37,892 bases of DNA. Origin: Paracoccaceae bacterium (GTDB taxonomy: Bacteria; Pseudomonadota; Alphaproteobacteria; Rhodobacterales; Rhodobacteraceae). Positions 7,964-16,646 of this stretch are shown here, one piece after another. The notes under the pieces are model-generated. The model was not told the DNA's origin, made no database searches, and was given only the letters and a program-made list of their open reading frames with translations. The stretch is from assembly GCA_020425125.1 (NCBI GenBank), contig JAGQRV010000003.1, forward strand, positions 67,869-105,760, written 5' to 3'. The translations under genes and the position numbers were made by a program. Each line of letters starts with the position of its first letter. Positions within the stretch are counted from its first letter, which is position 1.

Positions 7964-9181
7964 TCAGTCGCCGGGGCCGGATCGGCGCCCGCGTTTCGCA
8001 CGGCCCGCGATCATCCCGGCCAGCGGCGTCGCGGTGATCCCGTGGGCCAGGACGCTGAGCAGGATGGTGCAGACGATGGTCGCGAGGAGGATGCCCTCGT
8101 GCGGCAGGTCGGCATCGATGATGAGGATGCCGAAGACGATGCTGGCCAGTCCGCGCGGGCCGAACCAGCCGATGAAGAGCCGCCCCGGGGTGCCGACCGG
8201 GGATCCCGCGAGGCTGAGCCAGACCGGCAGCATCCGGATCAGGGTGAGACTGAGGACGGCGTAGAGGAAGGCGGCGGGCGTGATCCGGTCCAGGAAGGTG
8301 TGGACCACGCCGGCGCCGAACACGACCCAGGTCAGCAGCGCCAGCGCGTCGCCGGTCCCCTCGGCCGCGACGAGCAGCCGGTGCCTGCGACCGGCAGGCG
8401 GGCGGAAGGCGAGGCCGCCGGTGAAGCAGGCGACGAAGCCGCTGCCGCCGAGCGCCTGGGCGGCCGCGAAGGCGGTGAGCGCGAGGGCGACGACGGTGAC
8501 GTTGTTCCAGTCCTCGCCGATCCAGCCCGCGGCCTCGGCGCGGCCGAGCAGCCAGCTTGCGGCGAGCGACAGGGCGACGCCGGTCAGCAGACCGATGCCC
8601 AGCCCCTCGGCGACGATGCGGATCACGTAGAGTGCGGGCAGGCCCTCGAACTCGATGCCGATGGCGACGCCGAGCAGAAGCAGTACCACCGGCACGCAGA
8701 TGCCGTCATTCAACCCGCTTTCGATGTTGAGCGCGGCGCGGGTATCCGCGGGAACGGCCGGGTTGCTGACGACCGGCGCGCCGAGCGCGGCATCGGTCGG
8801 CGCGAGCACCGCGGCGAGCAGCGCAAGCTCAACCGGGGCGAGGCCGGGAAAGAGCAGCCAGGCGACCCCGAAGCCGAGCAGGATGGTCAGCGGCAGGCCG
8901 ATCAGCAGCAGCCGTTCGGGCAGGCCGGCGGCGCGGCGGAGCCGTCCGAGATCGGCGTTGGCGGCGTCGGTGAAGAGGACGATGGCCAGCGTCAGTTCGG
9001 CCAGAAGCCGCAGACTTTCGGCATCGATGTCGAGCCGGAGCAGCCCGGCCGCGCCGGGGCCGAGCAGGAAGCCTGCGGTGACGAACAGGATCGGCCCGCT
9101 GAGCCACGAGGTCGCGACCCGGCCCGAGATGAGCGCGTAGAGGAAGCCGAGGGCGGCGAGAAGGGCGAGGCTCTGGTACAT
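7964..9181 (-). CDS. Cation:proton antiporter, CPA1 (NhaP-like) family
   Basis: 405 aa, about 12 membrane helices. The ion-binding core is visible as LAAVLAPTDAALGAPVV and, soon after, ALNIESGLNDGICVP. These correspond to the TD and ND motifs of CPA1 antiporters, the ND pair marking electroneutral exchangers. The end carries IGWFGPRGLASIV, another family signature. It exchanges Na+ or K+ for H+ across the inner membrane. There is no C-terminal TrkA or CNMP regulatory domain. The start MYQSLALLAALG gives a first helix at once. It is divergent from the thioredoxin gene. Confidence 0.88.
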   Translation of the reverse strand: MYQSLALLAALGFLYALISGRVATSWLSGPILFVTAGFLLGPGAAGLLRLDIDAESLRLLAELTLAIVLFTDAANADLGRLRRAAGLPERLLLIGLPLTILLGFGVAWLLFPGLAPVELALLAAVLAPTDAALGAPVVSNPAVPADTRAALNIESGLNDGICVPVVLLLLGVAIGIEFEGLPALYVIRIVAEGLGIGLLTGVALSLAASWLLGRAEAAGWIGEDWNNVTVVALALTAFAAAQALGGSGFVACFTGGLAFRPPAGRRHRLLVAAEGTGDALALLTWVVFGAGVVHTFLDRITPAAFLYAVLSLTLIRMLPVWLSLAGSPVGTPGRLFIGWFGPRGLASIVFGILIIDADLPHEGILLATIVCTILLSVLAHGITATPLAGMIAGRAKRGRRSGPGD

Positions 9182-9337
9182 CGGCTCTCATGTCGGGCAG
9201 TGCCGGGGGCGAGCCGCGGCTGCCGCGAAAGCAGCATGCGGGTGCGGCCGCGTCAATGCGGCGGCGGATCGGCGGGGACTTCACATCGCGCGGAGGCCGA
9301 CCATATATGCCGAAAGATGAATGTTACGGAGGCGGCG

Positions 9338-9772
9338 ATGGCCGAGGGACTGAAGCTGACCTGTCTGGAATGCGGGCAGGTGAACCGGGTGCCGGCAGAC
9401 CGGCTGGGATCCGGGCCGATCTGCGGTGTCTGCGGCGCGACGCTGGCGGACGGGCGCGTGCGCGAGGTGGATCTGGCGATGCTGGAAAAGGCGGCGCGCA
9501 CCGATGCGCTGCCGCTGGTGGTCGATTTCTGGGCGCCCTGGTGCGGGCCGTGCCGGATGATGGCGCCGCAATACAGCGAGGCCGCGAAGGCGCTGAAGGG
9601 CGCGGCCCGGCTGGTCAAGCTCAATACCGAGGAGCATCCCGAGGCGGGAAGCCGCTATGGCATCCGCGGCATCCCGATGCTGGCGGCCTATCGCGGCGGC
9701 CGCGAGGCGGCGCGGCAGGCCGGTGCGATGCCGGCGGCGGGCATCGTCGACTGGGTCCGGCGCGCGGTCTGA
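9338..9772 (+). CDS. trxC: Thioredoxin 2
   Basis: 144 aa. An N-terminal zinc ribbon (CLECG at about 9-13, CGVCG at about 29-33) is followed by a thioredoxin fold with the active site FWAPWCGPCRMMAP and the cis-Pro loop RGIPML. The zinc ribbon identifies TrxC (thioredoxin 2) rather than TrxA. It reduces protein disulfides and is usually linked to oxidative stress. The start at 9338 follows GGAGG; the upstream in-frame ATG at 9317 has a poorer site. It converges on the glutathione S-transferase gene, 24 bases away. Confidence 0.94.
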   Translation: MAEGLKLTCLECGQVNRVPADRLGSGPICGVCGATLADGRVREVDLAMLEKAARTDALPLVVDFWAPWCGPCRMMAPQYSEAAKALKGAARLVKLNTEEHPEAGSRYGIRGIPMLAAYRGGREAARQAGAMPAAGIVDWVRRAV

Positions 9773-9796
9773 GACGGCACGCGGCCGGCGGGGCGG

Positions 9797-10486
9797 TCAG
9801 GCGGGTTCGATGGTCCGGAAACGGTCGGGCATCCGGTCGTTGAAGGGGAAGTAATCGAACCAGGGCCGCGCCTCGGCGAGGACGCGCCGGAACGACGGGC
9901 GGGCCAGCAGCCGTTCGAAATAGGCGGCGAGATGGGGGTGGTCTTCGGGGAAGGGCACCAGGATCCCGGCGTAGAACAGCGCCGGCGCGGCGGCGCAGTC
10001 GGCCATGCTGAAAGCGGCGCCGACCGCCCAGTCCCCGTGCGCCGTCTGACGCTCGATCATTCCATAGGCGGTCCTCAGGCGCGCTTCCTGCTCGCGCACC
10101 CCTTCCGGGTCGCGCCGCGGCTCGGGACGAAGACGGTCGGCCACGATCCGCTGCATCGGGTCCTGGACATGAAGGTCGAAGAAGCGGTCCCAGAGCCGCA
10201 CATCGAGCCGGGTTTCCGGATCGGCCGGCAGCAGCGGCGCCGCGCCGGGATAATGCCGGTCGAGATATTCGATGATGATCGGGGTTTCCGGCACCACCCG
10301 GTCCCGCGCCGCGTCGCGCAGCACCGGCATCTTGCCCACCGGCCAGAGGTCGAGGAACCGGCCGTGGTCGCCCGGATCGCCCAGATCGACGGTCACCGAC
10401 TCGAACGGGGTGCCGGCTTCGTAGAGCGCGATCAGCACCTTGTGGCAGAACGAGGCCAGTGGGTGGCCGTAAAGGGTGAGGGCCAT
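9797..10486 (-). CDS. Glutathione S-transferase family protein
   Basis: 229 aa. The N-terminal thioredoxin-like domain begins LTLYGHPLASFCHKVLIAL and has VGKMPVLRD (cis-Pro) and ETPIIIEYLD (the E-S/T-like glutathione-binding step, here ETP). An all-helical C-terminal domain follows, with FSMADCAAAPALFYA. The SFCHKV sequence puts a Cys/Ser pair near the usual catalytic position. The substrate cannot be told. The start is supported by GGAG 6-9 bases upstream. It is divergent from the Rieske-fusion operon. Confidence 0.9.
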   Translation of the reverse strand: MALTLYGHPLASFCHKVLIALYEAGTPFESVTVDLGDPGDHGRFLDLWPVGKMPVLRDAARDRVVPETPIIIEYLDRHYPGAAPLLPADPETRLDVRLWDRFFDLHVQDPMQRIVADRLRPEPRRDPEGVREQEARLRTAYGMIERQTAHGDWAVGAAFSMADCAAAPALFYAGILVPFPEDHPHLAAYFERLLARPSFRRVLAEARPWFDYFPFNDRMPDRFRTIEPA

Positions 10487-10721
10487 CGGGATCTCCGCGG
10501 ATCGGGGCACTGGCGCGACGATACGCCCGCGCGCGGCCGGCGTCAGCCCCCGCCGCATCAACTGATCCGGCCCGTCGCAGATCCGTGAGAAGGTTTCGGA
10601 TGACCCGGCGCGCGCCTTTGCGTAGCGTCAGGGCGACGTGATCGGCGCGGAGGCGGGACAGGATGGCGGCGCGGACCTGCGGTGCGGACGGCGGATGGCA
10701 GTGCGCCGTGGGGGCACGGCG

Positions 10722-11081
10722 ATGACCGCGGCGCTGATCCTTGCAGGCCAGGTCTATCTCTGGGCAGGTGCGGCGGTGGCGGCCCTGTTCCTGACCTGGG
10801 GCATCGGGCGGGTGGAGCCCCATGCGCGGGGCAGCTACCTGTTCCGTCCGCTCTTGGTGCCGGGATGCGTGCTGATCTGGCCGCTGGTGCTGTGGCGCTG
10901 GCGGGCGCTGGAGCAGGGGCGCGACGCGGGCTGCGCGCGCCACCGTCCGCCGCGGGTGGCGCAGGTCCGGATCGGCGTGGCGCTGGCGGTGCTGGTGCCG
11001 CTGATCCTCGGCCTCGGGCTGGTCATCCGGCAGGATGGCCCCAGGGAGCGGCCCCCGGCGCTTCTGGAGGCGGCGCAATGA
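10722..11081 (+). CDS. Small three-helix membrane protein (first gene of the Rieske-fusion operon)
   Basis: 119 aa, unrecognised. There are hydrophobic segments at about 5-28, 40-58 and 81-101, with a basic stretch (WRWRALEQGRDAGCARHRPPR) between the last two. No cofactor motif is evident. The stop overlaps the start of the ferric-reductase/Rieske gene by 4 bases (ATGA), so the two are translationally coupled. It is probably a subunit or assembly partner of the same membrane complex. The start at 10722 is preferred over 10638 because it begins directly with the first helix. Confidence 0.75.
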   Translation: MTAALILAGQVYLWAGAAVAALFLTWGIGRVEPHARGSYLFRPLLVPGCVLIWPLVLWRWRALEQGRDAGCARHRPPRVAQVRIGVALAVLVPLILGLGLVIRQDGPRERPPALLEAAQ

Positions 11082-12118
11082 GCGTGCGCTATGTGCCGGT
11101 GCAGTGGAACCGCATCAAATGGGTCTATGACGGGCTGCTGGTCGCGGGCGTGCTGGCCTATCTGGTGGCCTTCCTGCAGATCGGCGCCGGGATGGCCGAT
11201 GCGACGCGGCCCGTGGACGGGGCGATCCTGCGGATGCGCGCCTTCGGTTCCTGCGCCTTCTTCCTGCTGACGGTGATCCTCTGCATCGGCCCGCTGGCGC
11301 GGCTCGACCGGCGCTTCCTGCCGCTGCTCTACAACCGCCGCCATTTCGGCGTGGTCACGTTCGCGGTGGCGCTGACCCATGCGGCCTATGTGCTGGGCTG
11401 GTATTTCGCCTATGCGCCGACGCCGCCGGTGGCGGCGCTGCTGTCCTCCAACACGAGCTATGGCACGGCGCTGGGCTTTCCCTTCGAGGCGCTGGGCGCC
11501 TTCGCGCTGGTGGTGCTGGCGCTGCTGGCGGCGACCAGCCACGATTTCTGGCTCAGCTTCCTGACCGCGCCGGTCTGGAAGGCGCTGCACCTGATGATCT
11601 ACCCCGCCTATGCGGCGCTCGTGGCCCATGTGGCGCTGGGCTATCTGCAGGACGTCGACAACCCGGCCTTCGCGATCCTGTTCGGCGGCGGCGCGCTTGC
11701 AGTGGCGGGTCTGCATGCCGCCGCGGCGCTGGAGGGGCGGCGGGAGGCGCGAAGCGCCGGAACGTGGGTGGCGGTCTGCGCGCCGGGCGAGATCGCGGAC
11801 AAGCGGGCGCGGATCGTGCGTCTGCCCGATGGCGACCGCGCGGCAGTCTTCCGCAACGGCGCCCGGGTCTCGGCGATCTCGAATGCCTGTGCGCATCAGA
11901 ACGGCCCTCTGGGCGAGGGGCGGATCGTCTTTGGCTGCGTCACCTGTCCTTGGCACGGCTACCAGTACCGGATGGAGGACGGCTGTTCGCCGCCGCCCTT
12001 CACCGAGAAGGTGCCGACCTACAACCTGCGCCTCAGGGACGGGGTGATCGAGATCGACGCGCGGGCCAACGCGCCGGGCACGCCGGTGCCGCCGCTCGAC
12101 GTCGCGGGGATGATTTGA
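11078..12118 (+). CDS. Ferric-reductase-like membrane domain fused to a Rieske [2Fe-2S] domain
   Basis: 346 aa. Residues 15-220 hold about six helices of a ferric-reductase/FRD-type heme-b domain, with membrane histidines H101, H171 and H184 as likely heme ligands. Residues 228-330 are a Rieske-type domain: C271-A-H273 and C290-P-W-H293 are the cluster ligands, within CAHQNGPL and CVTCPWHGYQY. The C-x-H...C-x2-H layout and WHGYQY resemble soluble, low-potential Rieske ferredoxins rather than cytochrome bc1. The fusion suggests electron transfer between membrane heme and a partner. The third protein in the operon carries a Cys/His motif. It has overlaps of 4 and 1 bases with its neighbours. 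The physiological substrate is unknown. Confidence 0.85.
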   Translation: MSVRYVPVQWNRIKWVYDGLLVAGVLAYLVAFLQIGAGMADATRPVDGAILRMRAFGSCAFFLLTVILCIGPLARLDRRFLPLLYNRRHFGVVTFAVALTHAAYVLGWYFAYAPTPPVAALLSSNTSYGTALGFPFEALGAFALVVLALLAATSHDFWLSFLTAPVWKALHLMIYPAYAALVAHVALGYLQDVDNPAFAILFGGGALAVAGLHAAAALEGRREARSAGTWVAVCAPGEIADKRARIVRLPDGDRAAVFRNGARVSAISNACAHQNGPLGEGRIVFGCVTCPWHGYQYRMEDGCSPPPFTEKVPTYNLRLRDGVIEIDARANAPGTPVPPLDVAGMI

Positions 12119-12867
12119 TGGCCGCGAAGGAGCCGCCCTTCTTCATCGGCTGGGGCAAGATGCCCGCCGCCTTGCGGGATTTCACCATCGGCATCGGGCT
12201 CGGCCTCGTCGTGCTGCTGGCGCTGGCGGGGTTCATGGTGGCCGCGACCCAGAACGACCCGGGCGACGGCGCCGTCCTGGGCGGGGCGGCGGCGGTCGGG
12301 GTGCTGGAGGCCGCGCCCTATCCGGTGCTCCACGTCACCGACAGCGAGAGCTTCGCCGCCGGCACGGCGCTGCTGCTGTCGGGCGTCGGCAAGCGCGGGG
12401 TCGAAGACCGCGCCGGGTCGCTCGACGGGAAGCTGGTGGCGGTGAAGGGCGTGCGGCTGGCGCGCGGCGAGATCGAAGGGGTGCAGGTGTCGCCCGGCGC
12501 CGACGGAATGGTCGAAGCCGATGGCGCCGCGGCGAGGCCGGTGGCCGCGGATCTGGGGCGCTGGCGGATCACCGGCGAGATCTGCGACGGGAAATGCCTG
12601 AACGGCGCGATGCGGCCCGGCACCGGGCTCGCGCACAAGGCCTGTGCCAATCTCTGCCTGATCGGTGGCGCGCCGCCGGTCTTCGTTGCGACAGGCCGGG
12701 TGGACGGGGCGGAGTTCTTCCTGCTCGGCAATGCCGATGGCGGGCCGGTGACGCAGGAGGTGCTGGACCATACCGCAGTGCTGGTCGAGGCCGAGGGCCG
12801 GGTGGAGCGGCGCGGCGGCATCCACGTCTTCCTGATCGACCCTGCGAGCGTGAGGCTGGCGCGATGA
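12118..12867 (+). CDS. Membrane-anchored protein with a conserved Cys/His motif (Rieske-fusion operon)
   Basis: 249 aa. One helix (about 22-44) anchors a soluble, probably periplasmic, domain. The key region is GEICDGKCLNGAMRPG (C156, C160) followed by H173, C176 and C180 in LAHKACANLCLIGG. The pattern C-x3-C...H-x2-C-x3-C looks like a metal or Fe-S/heme-related site. I know similar GEI.D.KC...M.PG.G..H..CA..C sequences only as parts of uncharacterised proteins. It starts on the last base of the preceding stop codon (TGATG) and overlaps the next gene by 4 bases, so it is coupled to both. Confidence 0.75.
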   Translation: MAAKEPPFFIGWGKMPAALRDFTIGIGLGLVVLLALAGFMVAATQNDPGDGAVLGGAAAVGVLEAAPYPVLHVTDSESFAAGTALLLSGVGKRGVEDRAGSLDGKLVAVKGVRLARGEIEGVQVSPGADGMVEADGAAARPVAADLGRWRITGEICDGKCLNGAMRPGTGLAHKACANLCLIGGAPPVFVATGRVDGAEFFLLGNADGGPVTQEVLDHTAVLVEAEGRVERRGGIHVFLIDPASVRLAR

Positions 12868-13076
12868 TCCTGCGGCTGACCGCTGCGGTGCTGGCCCTGG
12901 CCGGGGCGGGGGCGATCCTCTGGGTCTGGACCGGCGGGATCGGCGTCCTCGGCGGGACGGCGCTCTGGGACTACCGCTATCTGGTGCTGGTGGTCGGCAC
13001 GCTGCTCGGGCTCAGTCTGCTCGACAGCCTGATGGAGCGGATCGGGACCTGGCTGAAGGGACCGAAGGCGGACTGA
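12864..13076 (+). CDS. Small two-helix membrane protein (last gene of the Rieske-fusion operon)
   Basis: 70 aa. Two hydrophobic segments (about 3-25 and 34-52) are followed by a charged tail, LMERIGTWLKGPKAD. It overlaps the preceding stop by 4 bases (ATGA), the same arrangement as earlier in this operon, which is the main reason to call it. No family is recognised. The stop is only 6 bases from the stop of the convergent aldolase gene. Confidence 0.7.
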   Translation: MILRLTAAVLALAGAGAILWVWTGGIGVLGGTALWDYRYLVLVVGTLLGLSLLDSLMERIGTWLKGPKAD

Positions 13077-13082
13077 GCGGGT

Positions 13083-13862
13083 TCAGAGGCGCGCCTTCCA
13101 GGCCGCGGCGCGAGCCTCGGCCGTGCGCCGCAGGATGGCGATGTCGATATCGACCGCGGTGAACAGCGATCCCGCCGCCACGGCCTCCTCGAGATAGCTG
13201 TCGTCGACCGCGAGGAAGCCGGCGGGCTTGCCGGCGGCGCGGATCCGGCGGATCGCCGCCGCCACCGCAGAGCGGACCTCGGCGCGGCCGGACTCCCCCG
13301 GATATCCGAGGCTTGCGGCGAGGTCGGCAGGGCCGACGAAGAGCGCGTCCACGCCGGGAACCGCGGCGATCTCCTCGATCGCGTCGACCGCGCCTTGGGT
13401 CTCGATCTGCACGATCAGGCAGATCTCGTCGCGGGCGCGCCTGGCATAGTCCTTGATCCGGCCGAACCGGGTGGCACGGCTGATCCCGGAGACGCCCCGG
13501 ATGCCGTCGGGCGCATAGGCGACCGCCGCCGCCGCCAGCCGGGCCTCGGCGGCGGTCTGGACATAGGGCACCAGGATAGTCTGAGCACCGGCATCGAGCA
13601 GCTTCTTGATCTCTGGCGGGTTCAGGCTTGACGGCCGCACCACGGGACTGACCGGATAGGGCGCCACCGCCTGCAGCAGCGGCAGGACGGTGTTCTCGTC
13701 TGTGGGCGAATGTTCGGTGTCGAACATCAGCCAGTCGAAGCCGCATCCGGCGAGCATCTCGGCCACGCCGCTGTCGCCGATCGAACACCAGAGCCCGATC
13801 TGCGGCGTCCCGGCCAGAAGGGCGGCCTTGAAGGCGTTGCGGGGAAGCTCGGTCCCGGTCAT
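13083..13862 (-). CDS. HpcH/HpaI-family aldolase (2-oxo acid aldolase)
   Basis: 259 aa, a single TIM-barrel class II aldolase of the HpaI/GarL type. Motifs seen are GLWCSIGDS, FDWLMFDTEHSP (catalytic His in TEH), QTILVPYVQTAAEA, and LIVQIETQGAVDAIEEIAAVPGVDALFVGPADL, with the metal-binding Glu and Asp (given here as family pattern pieces). Such enzymes cleave 4-hydroxy-2-oxo acids to pyruvate plus an aldehyde. The exact substrate (4-hydroxy-2-oxoheptanedioate or a sugar-acid derivative) cannot be decided. It begins 9 bases downstream of the aroQ stop and is probably co-transcribed with it. Confidence 0.9.
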   Translation of the reverse strand: MTGTELPRNAFKAALLAGTPQIGLWCSIGDSGVAEMLAGCGFDWLMFDTEHSPTDENTVLPLLQAVAPYPVSPVVRPSSLNPPEIKKLLDAGAQTILVPYVQTAAEARLAAAAVAYAPDGIRGVSGISRATRFGRIKDYARRARDEICLIVQIETQGAVDAIEEIAAVPGVDALFVGPADLAASLGYPGESGRAEVRSAVAAAIRRIRAAGKPAGFLAVDDSYLEEAVAAGSLFTAVDIDIAILRRTAEARAAAWKARL

Positions 13863-13870
13863 CGCGCGTC

Positions 13871-14311
13871 TCAGGCCGGACCGAGGAGCGAGCAGACCCG
13901 GCGCACCGCGGCCTCGTAGCCTTCGATGCCGAGCCCGGCGATCACGCCCTCGGCGCGGAGCGAGACGTAGGAATGGTGGCGGAAGCTCTCGCGCTTGTGG
14001 ACGTTCGAGATATGCACTTCGAAGACCGGCCCTTCGAAGGCGTTGAGCGCGTCGAGGATCGCCACCGAGGTATGCGTGAAGGCGCCGGGATTGATGACGA
14101 TGGCGGCGCCGTCGCCCCGCGCCTCGTGGATCCAGTCGATGATCTGGCCCTCGTGGTTCGACTGTTCGAGCCGGATCGCGTAGCCCGGCGCGGCGGCCTT
14201 GCGGCAATTCTCGGCAACGGTGTCGAGCGTGTCGTAGCCGTAGATCTCGGGCTGGCGCTGGCCGAGAAGGTTGAGGTTCGGTCCGTTCAGGACATAGATC
14301 GTGCGGGACAT
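13871..14311 (-). CDS. aroQ: Type II 3-dehydroquinate dehydratase
   Basis: 146 aa, normal for the dodecameric type II enzyme. [17 protein letters not shown] carries the N-terminal signature and catalytic Tyr. The active-site lid Arg is near [24 protein letters not shown] and [20 protein letters not shown] hold the His that acts as general acid. It converts 3-dehydroquinate to 3-dehydroshikimate in aromatic biosynthesis. The pairing with an HpaI aldolase may point to a quinate or other aromatic catabolic use instead, but that is inference. Confidence 0.95.
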   Translation of the reverse strand: MSRTIYVLNGPNLNLLGQRQPEIYGYDTLDTVAENCRKAAAPGYAIRLEQSNHEGQIIDWIHEARGDGAAIVINPGAFTHTSVAILDALNAFEGPVFEVHISNVHKRESFRHHSYVSLRAEGVIAGLGIEGYEAAVRRVCSLLGPA

Positions 14312-14484
14312 CGGGCCTTCCTTCCTGACGCAGCGGTGCCGGCACCGCGTCGGGCGCGGGCGCAGGCGGCGGCGACCGCGGCGCGCCTCCCGCGGTCGGT
14401 GTCGGCCCGACACTAGAGTGGTGCCGCGCGCCTCGGCAACGGGTTTCGGCGCAAATCGCCGGTCCGGGCAGCGTCGCTGAAGCA

Positions 14485-14513
14485 TTGACATGCCGCGCCG
14501 CAGCATGTCTTGA
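14485..14513 (+). promoter_or_regulatory. Dyad and candidate promoter between aroQ and the AEC carrier
   Basis: GACATGC (14487-14493) and GCATGTC (14503-14509) form a 7-bp dyad with a 9-base centre. It overlaps a TTGACA box at 14485-14490, with a weak TCTTGA 17 bases on. It could be an operator for one or both divergent transcripts. Confidence 0.3.
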
Positions 14514-14560
14514 GGCGATGGTGGAGGGGCGCGGATGACGGGCCGGGACGTGACCAGACC

Positions 14561-15493
14561 ATGAGTGCGGCGCTGCTGCCGCTCTTCGCGATCATCCTGC
14601 TTGGCGCGGTCGCGGCGCGCACCGGCTATGTGCCGGCACAGACGATCGCACCGATCAGCGCCTTCGTGGTGCGCATCGCGCTGCCTGCGCTGATCTTCGG
14701 CGCGGTCACCTCGGCGCCCCTGGGCGAGGCGATCAATCCGGGCTTCCTGTCCGGATATGCAGCTGCGAGCCTGGCCGTCCTGACGGCGGGAATTGCGGCC
14801 GGCCGGCTGGTCTTCGGCCTGCCGGTGGCCCAGGCCGCGGTGCTCGGGCTGGGCATGGCAAACTCGAACAGCGGCTTCATGGGATATCCGATCGCGTTGA
14901 CCCTGATCGGCGGGGCGGCCGCGCCGATGCTCGCCCAGTGCATGATTGTCGAGAACATCCTGATCATTCCGCTGGCGATGATCCTGATCGACACCGGCGG
15001 GCGCGGCGCCGGGGCGGGGCGGGTCATGGCGATCCTCGCCGTCGCGCTGCGCAGCCCGATCATCGTCGCGGTGGTGGCCGGGCTGGTGGTGTCGGCCTCG
15101 GGGCTCGGCCTGCCGTCTGCCGTGGCGGATGCGGTGGCGATGCTGTCGCGGATCGCCGCGCCGATCGCCCTCTTCGTGGTCGGCGCGACGGTCGCCACGG
15201 CGCCGCTGGGCGGGATGGCCGGGCCGCTGGCCGCGGTCGCGGCGGGCAAGCTCGTCCTGCACCCGATTGCCGTGTTCGCTGCGCTGTCGCTGATGCCTGG
15301 CGTGGATCCGACGACCCTGGCCGGCGGCGTGGTCTTTGCGGCGGTGCCGATGCTCAGCATCTTCCCTCTGCTCGCCCAGCGGGCCGGCATGGGGGTGGTT
15401 GCGGCCTCGGCGCTGCTGGCGACGACGCTCCTGTCCTTCGCGACCCTCAGCGTCGCGGTTCTGCCGATGATTGCGCCGCTTCTCGGCAGGTGA
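14561..15493 (+). CDS. AEC-family (auxin efflux carrier-like) transporter
   Basis: 310 aa with about ten membrane helices in two five-helix halves. Helix content and motifs fit the AEC/malonate-carrier family: an N-terminal [18 protein letters not shown], the central [12 protein letters not shown] with the broken-helix Asn/Gly/Pro of this fold, and a C-terminal [17 protein letters not shown]. These proteins move organic acids across the inner membrane. It is divergent from aroQ and the aldolase, so an aromatic or hydroxy-acid substrate is possible but unproven. Confidence 0.85.
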   Translation: MSAALLPLFAIILLGAVAARTGYVPAQTIAPISAFVVRIALPALIFGAVTSAPLGEAINPGFLSGYAAASLAVLTAGIAAGRLVFGLPVAQAAVLGLGMANSNSGFMGYPIALTLIGGAAAPMLAQCMIVENILIIPLAMILIDTGGRGAGAGRVMAILAVALRSPIIVAVVAGLVVSASGLGLPSAVADAVAMLSRIAAPIALFVVGATVATAPLGGMAGPLAAVAAGKLVLHPIAVFAALSLMPGVDPTTLAGGVVFAAVPMLSIFPLLAQRAGMGVVAASALLATTLLSFATLSVAVLPMIAPLLGR

Positions 15494-15566
15494 CGCGCGG
15501 TCCGGGCGCTGCCGCGTTGCCCCCGGCCGGCGGCTGGTCCATCATCCATCGCTGAAAGGAGCCCTC

Positions 15567-16637
15567 ATGGCCGAGGCCGACATGCCCCACGATCATTCCG
15601 GCCACGGACACGGCACGCAGGATTGCGGCCATGACCATGGCGGGGGCGGGCACCACCACCATGCTCCCGACGTCACGCCGCGCAACGAACGGGTGATCCT
15701 CGTCGCGCTGGCACTCACCTTCGGCTTCATGCTGGTCGAGCTTGTCGGCGGGCTGATCGCCGGGTCGCTGGCGCTGGTTGCCGATGCCGGGCACATGCTG
15801 ACCGATGCGGCGGCGCTGGGGCTGGCCTGGGCCGGGTTCCACTTCGGCCGGCGCGGCGGCGATGCAAGGCGGACATTCGGCTACATGCGGCTCGAGATCC
15901 TCGCCGGCTTCGTCAACGCGCTGACGCTGATCGTCCTGGTGATCTGGATCGCAGTCGAGGCGGTGGCGCGGCTGATCACGCCCGATCCGGTCCTGGCCGG
16001 GCCGATGTTCGTGATCGCCACGCTGGGGCTCGTGGTGAATGCGGGCGTCTTCCTGATGCTCCGGCAGGGCGACCGCGACCATGTCAACATCCGCGGCGCG
16101 ATGCTGCACGTGCTGAGCGACATGCTGGGATCGGTCGCGGCGATCCTGGCGGCGGTGGTGATCGCGCTGACCGGCTGGACGCCGATCGACCCGATCCTGT
16201 CGGTGCTGCTGTCCGCGCTGATCCTGCGCAGCGCCTGGTCGCTGCTGAAATCCTCGCTCAACATCCTGATGGAGGGCACGCCGAAGGGCGTGGACGTGGG
16301 CGAGCTGAGGGTGGCGGTGCGGGACAGCGTCGAGGGCGTTCTCGACGTGCACCATGTCCATGTCTGGTCGATCACCTCGGGCCGGCCGGCCGCGACGATG
16401 GAGGTCCAGATCGCCGCCGGGACCGACCCGGGCGGCGCGGTGCGCGCGATCAAGACGAAGCTGTCGGTCGATTTCGGAATCGAGCATTCGACCGTGGAGA
16501 TCGACTGGGATCGCCTGGGCGGTGCCTGCGCGCTCGATCCCCGGTTCGGGCCGGGTGATGCGGCGGACGCGCACGACCGTGCGGACGAGCACACGGACGA
16601 TGACGGCGCGGCCGCGCCGCGCGCCGGGGCGCGGTAG
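15567..16637 (+). CDS. Cation diffusion facilitator (CDF) metal exporter
   Basis: 356 aa. A His-rich cytoplasmic N-terminus (HDHSGHGHG..., with HHHH near 27-32) precedes six membrane helices. ALVADAGHMLTDAAALGLAW supplies the helix-2 HxxxD metal site, and MLHVLSDMLGSVAAI supplies the helix-5 HxxxD. This is the ZitB/CzcD type, which exports Zn2+ (or Co2+/Cd2+) in exchange for protons. A C-terminal cytoplasmic domain (DVHHVHVWSI) follows. The tail is Asp/His-rich (DAADAHDRADEHTDDD), another likely metal-binding strip. The start is supported by AAAGGAG 7 bases upstream. Confidence 0.92.
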   Translation: MAEADMPHDHSGHGHGTQDCGHDHGGGGHHHHAPDVTPRNERVILVALALTFGFMLVELVGGLIAGSLALVADAGHMLTDAAALGLAWAGFHFGRRGGDARRTFGYMRLEILAGFVNALTLIVLVIWIAVEAVARLITPDPVLAGPMFVIATLGLVVNAGVFLMLRQGDRDHVNIRGAMLHVLSDMLGSVAAILAAVVIALTGWTPIDPILSVLLSALILRSAWSLLKSSLNILMEGTPKGVDVGELRVAVRDSVEGVLDVHHVHVWSITSGRPAATMEVQIAAGTDPGGAVRAIKTKLSVDFGIEHSTVEIDWDRLGGACALDPRFGPGDAADAHDRADEHTDDDGAAAPRAGAR

Positions 16638-16646
16638 GGGCGGATC

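Noticed and set aside
10722-13076. MsrPQ, cytochrome bc1 or a flavocytochrome ferric reductase as the identity of the operon
   Set aside because: There is no molybdopterin subunit (MsrP), no Fe-S subunit of bc1 type or cytochrome c1, and no flavin/NADPH domain after the membrane part.
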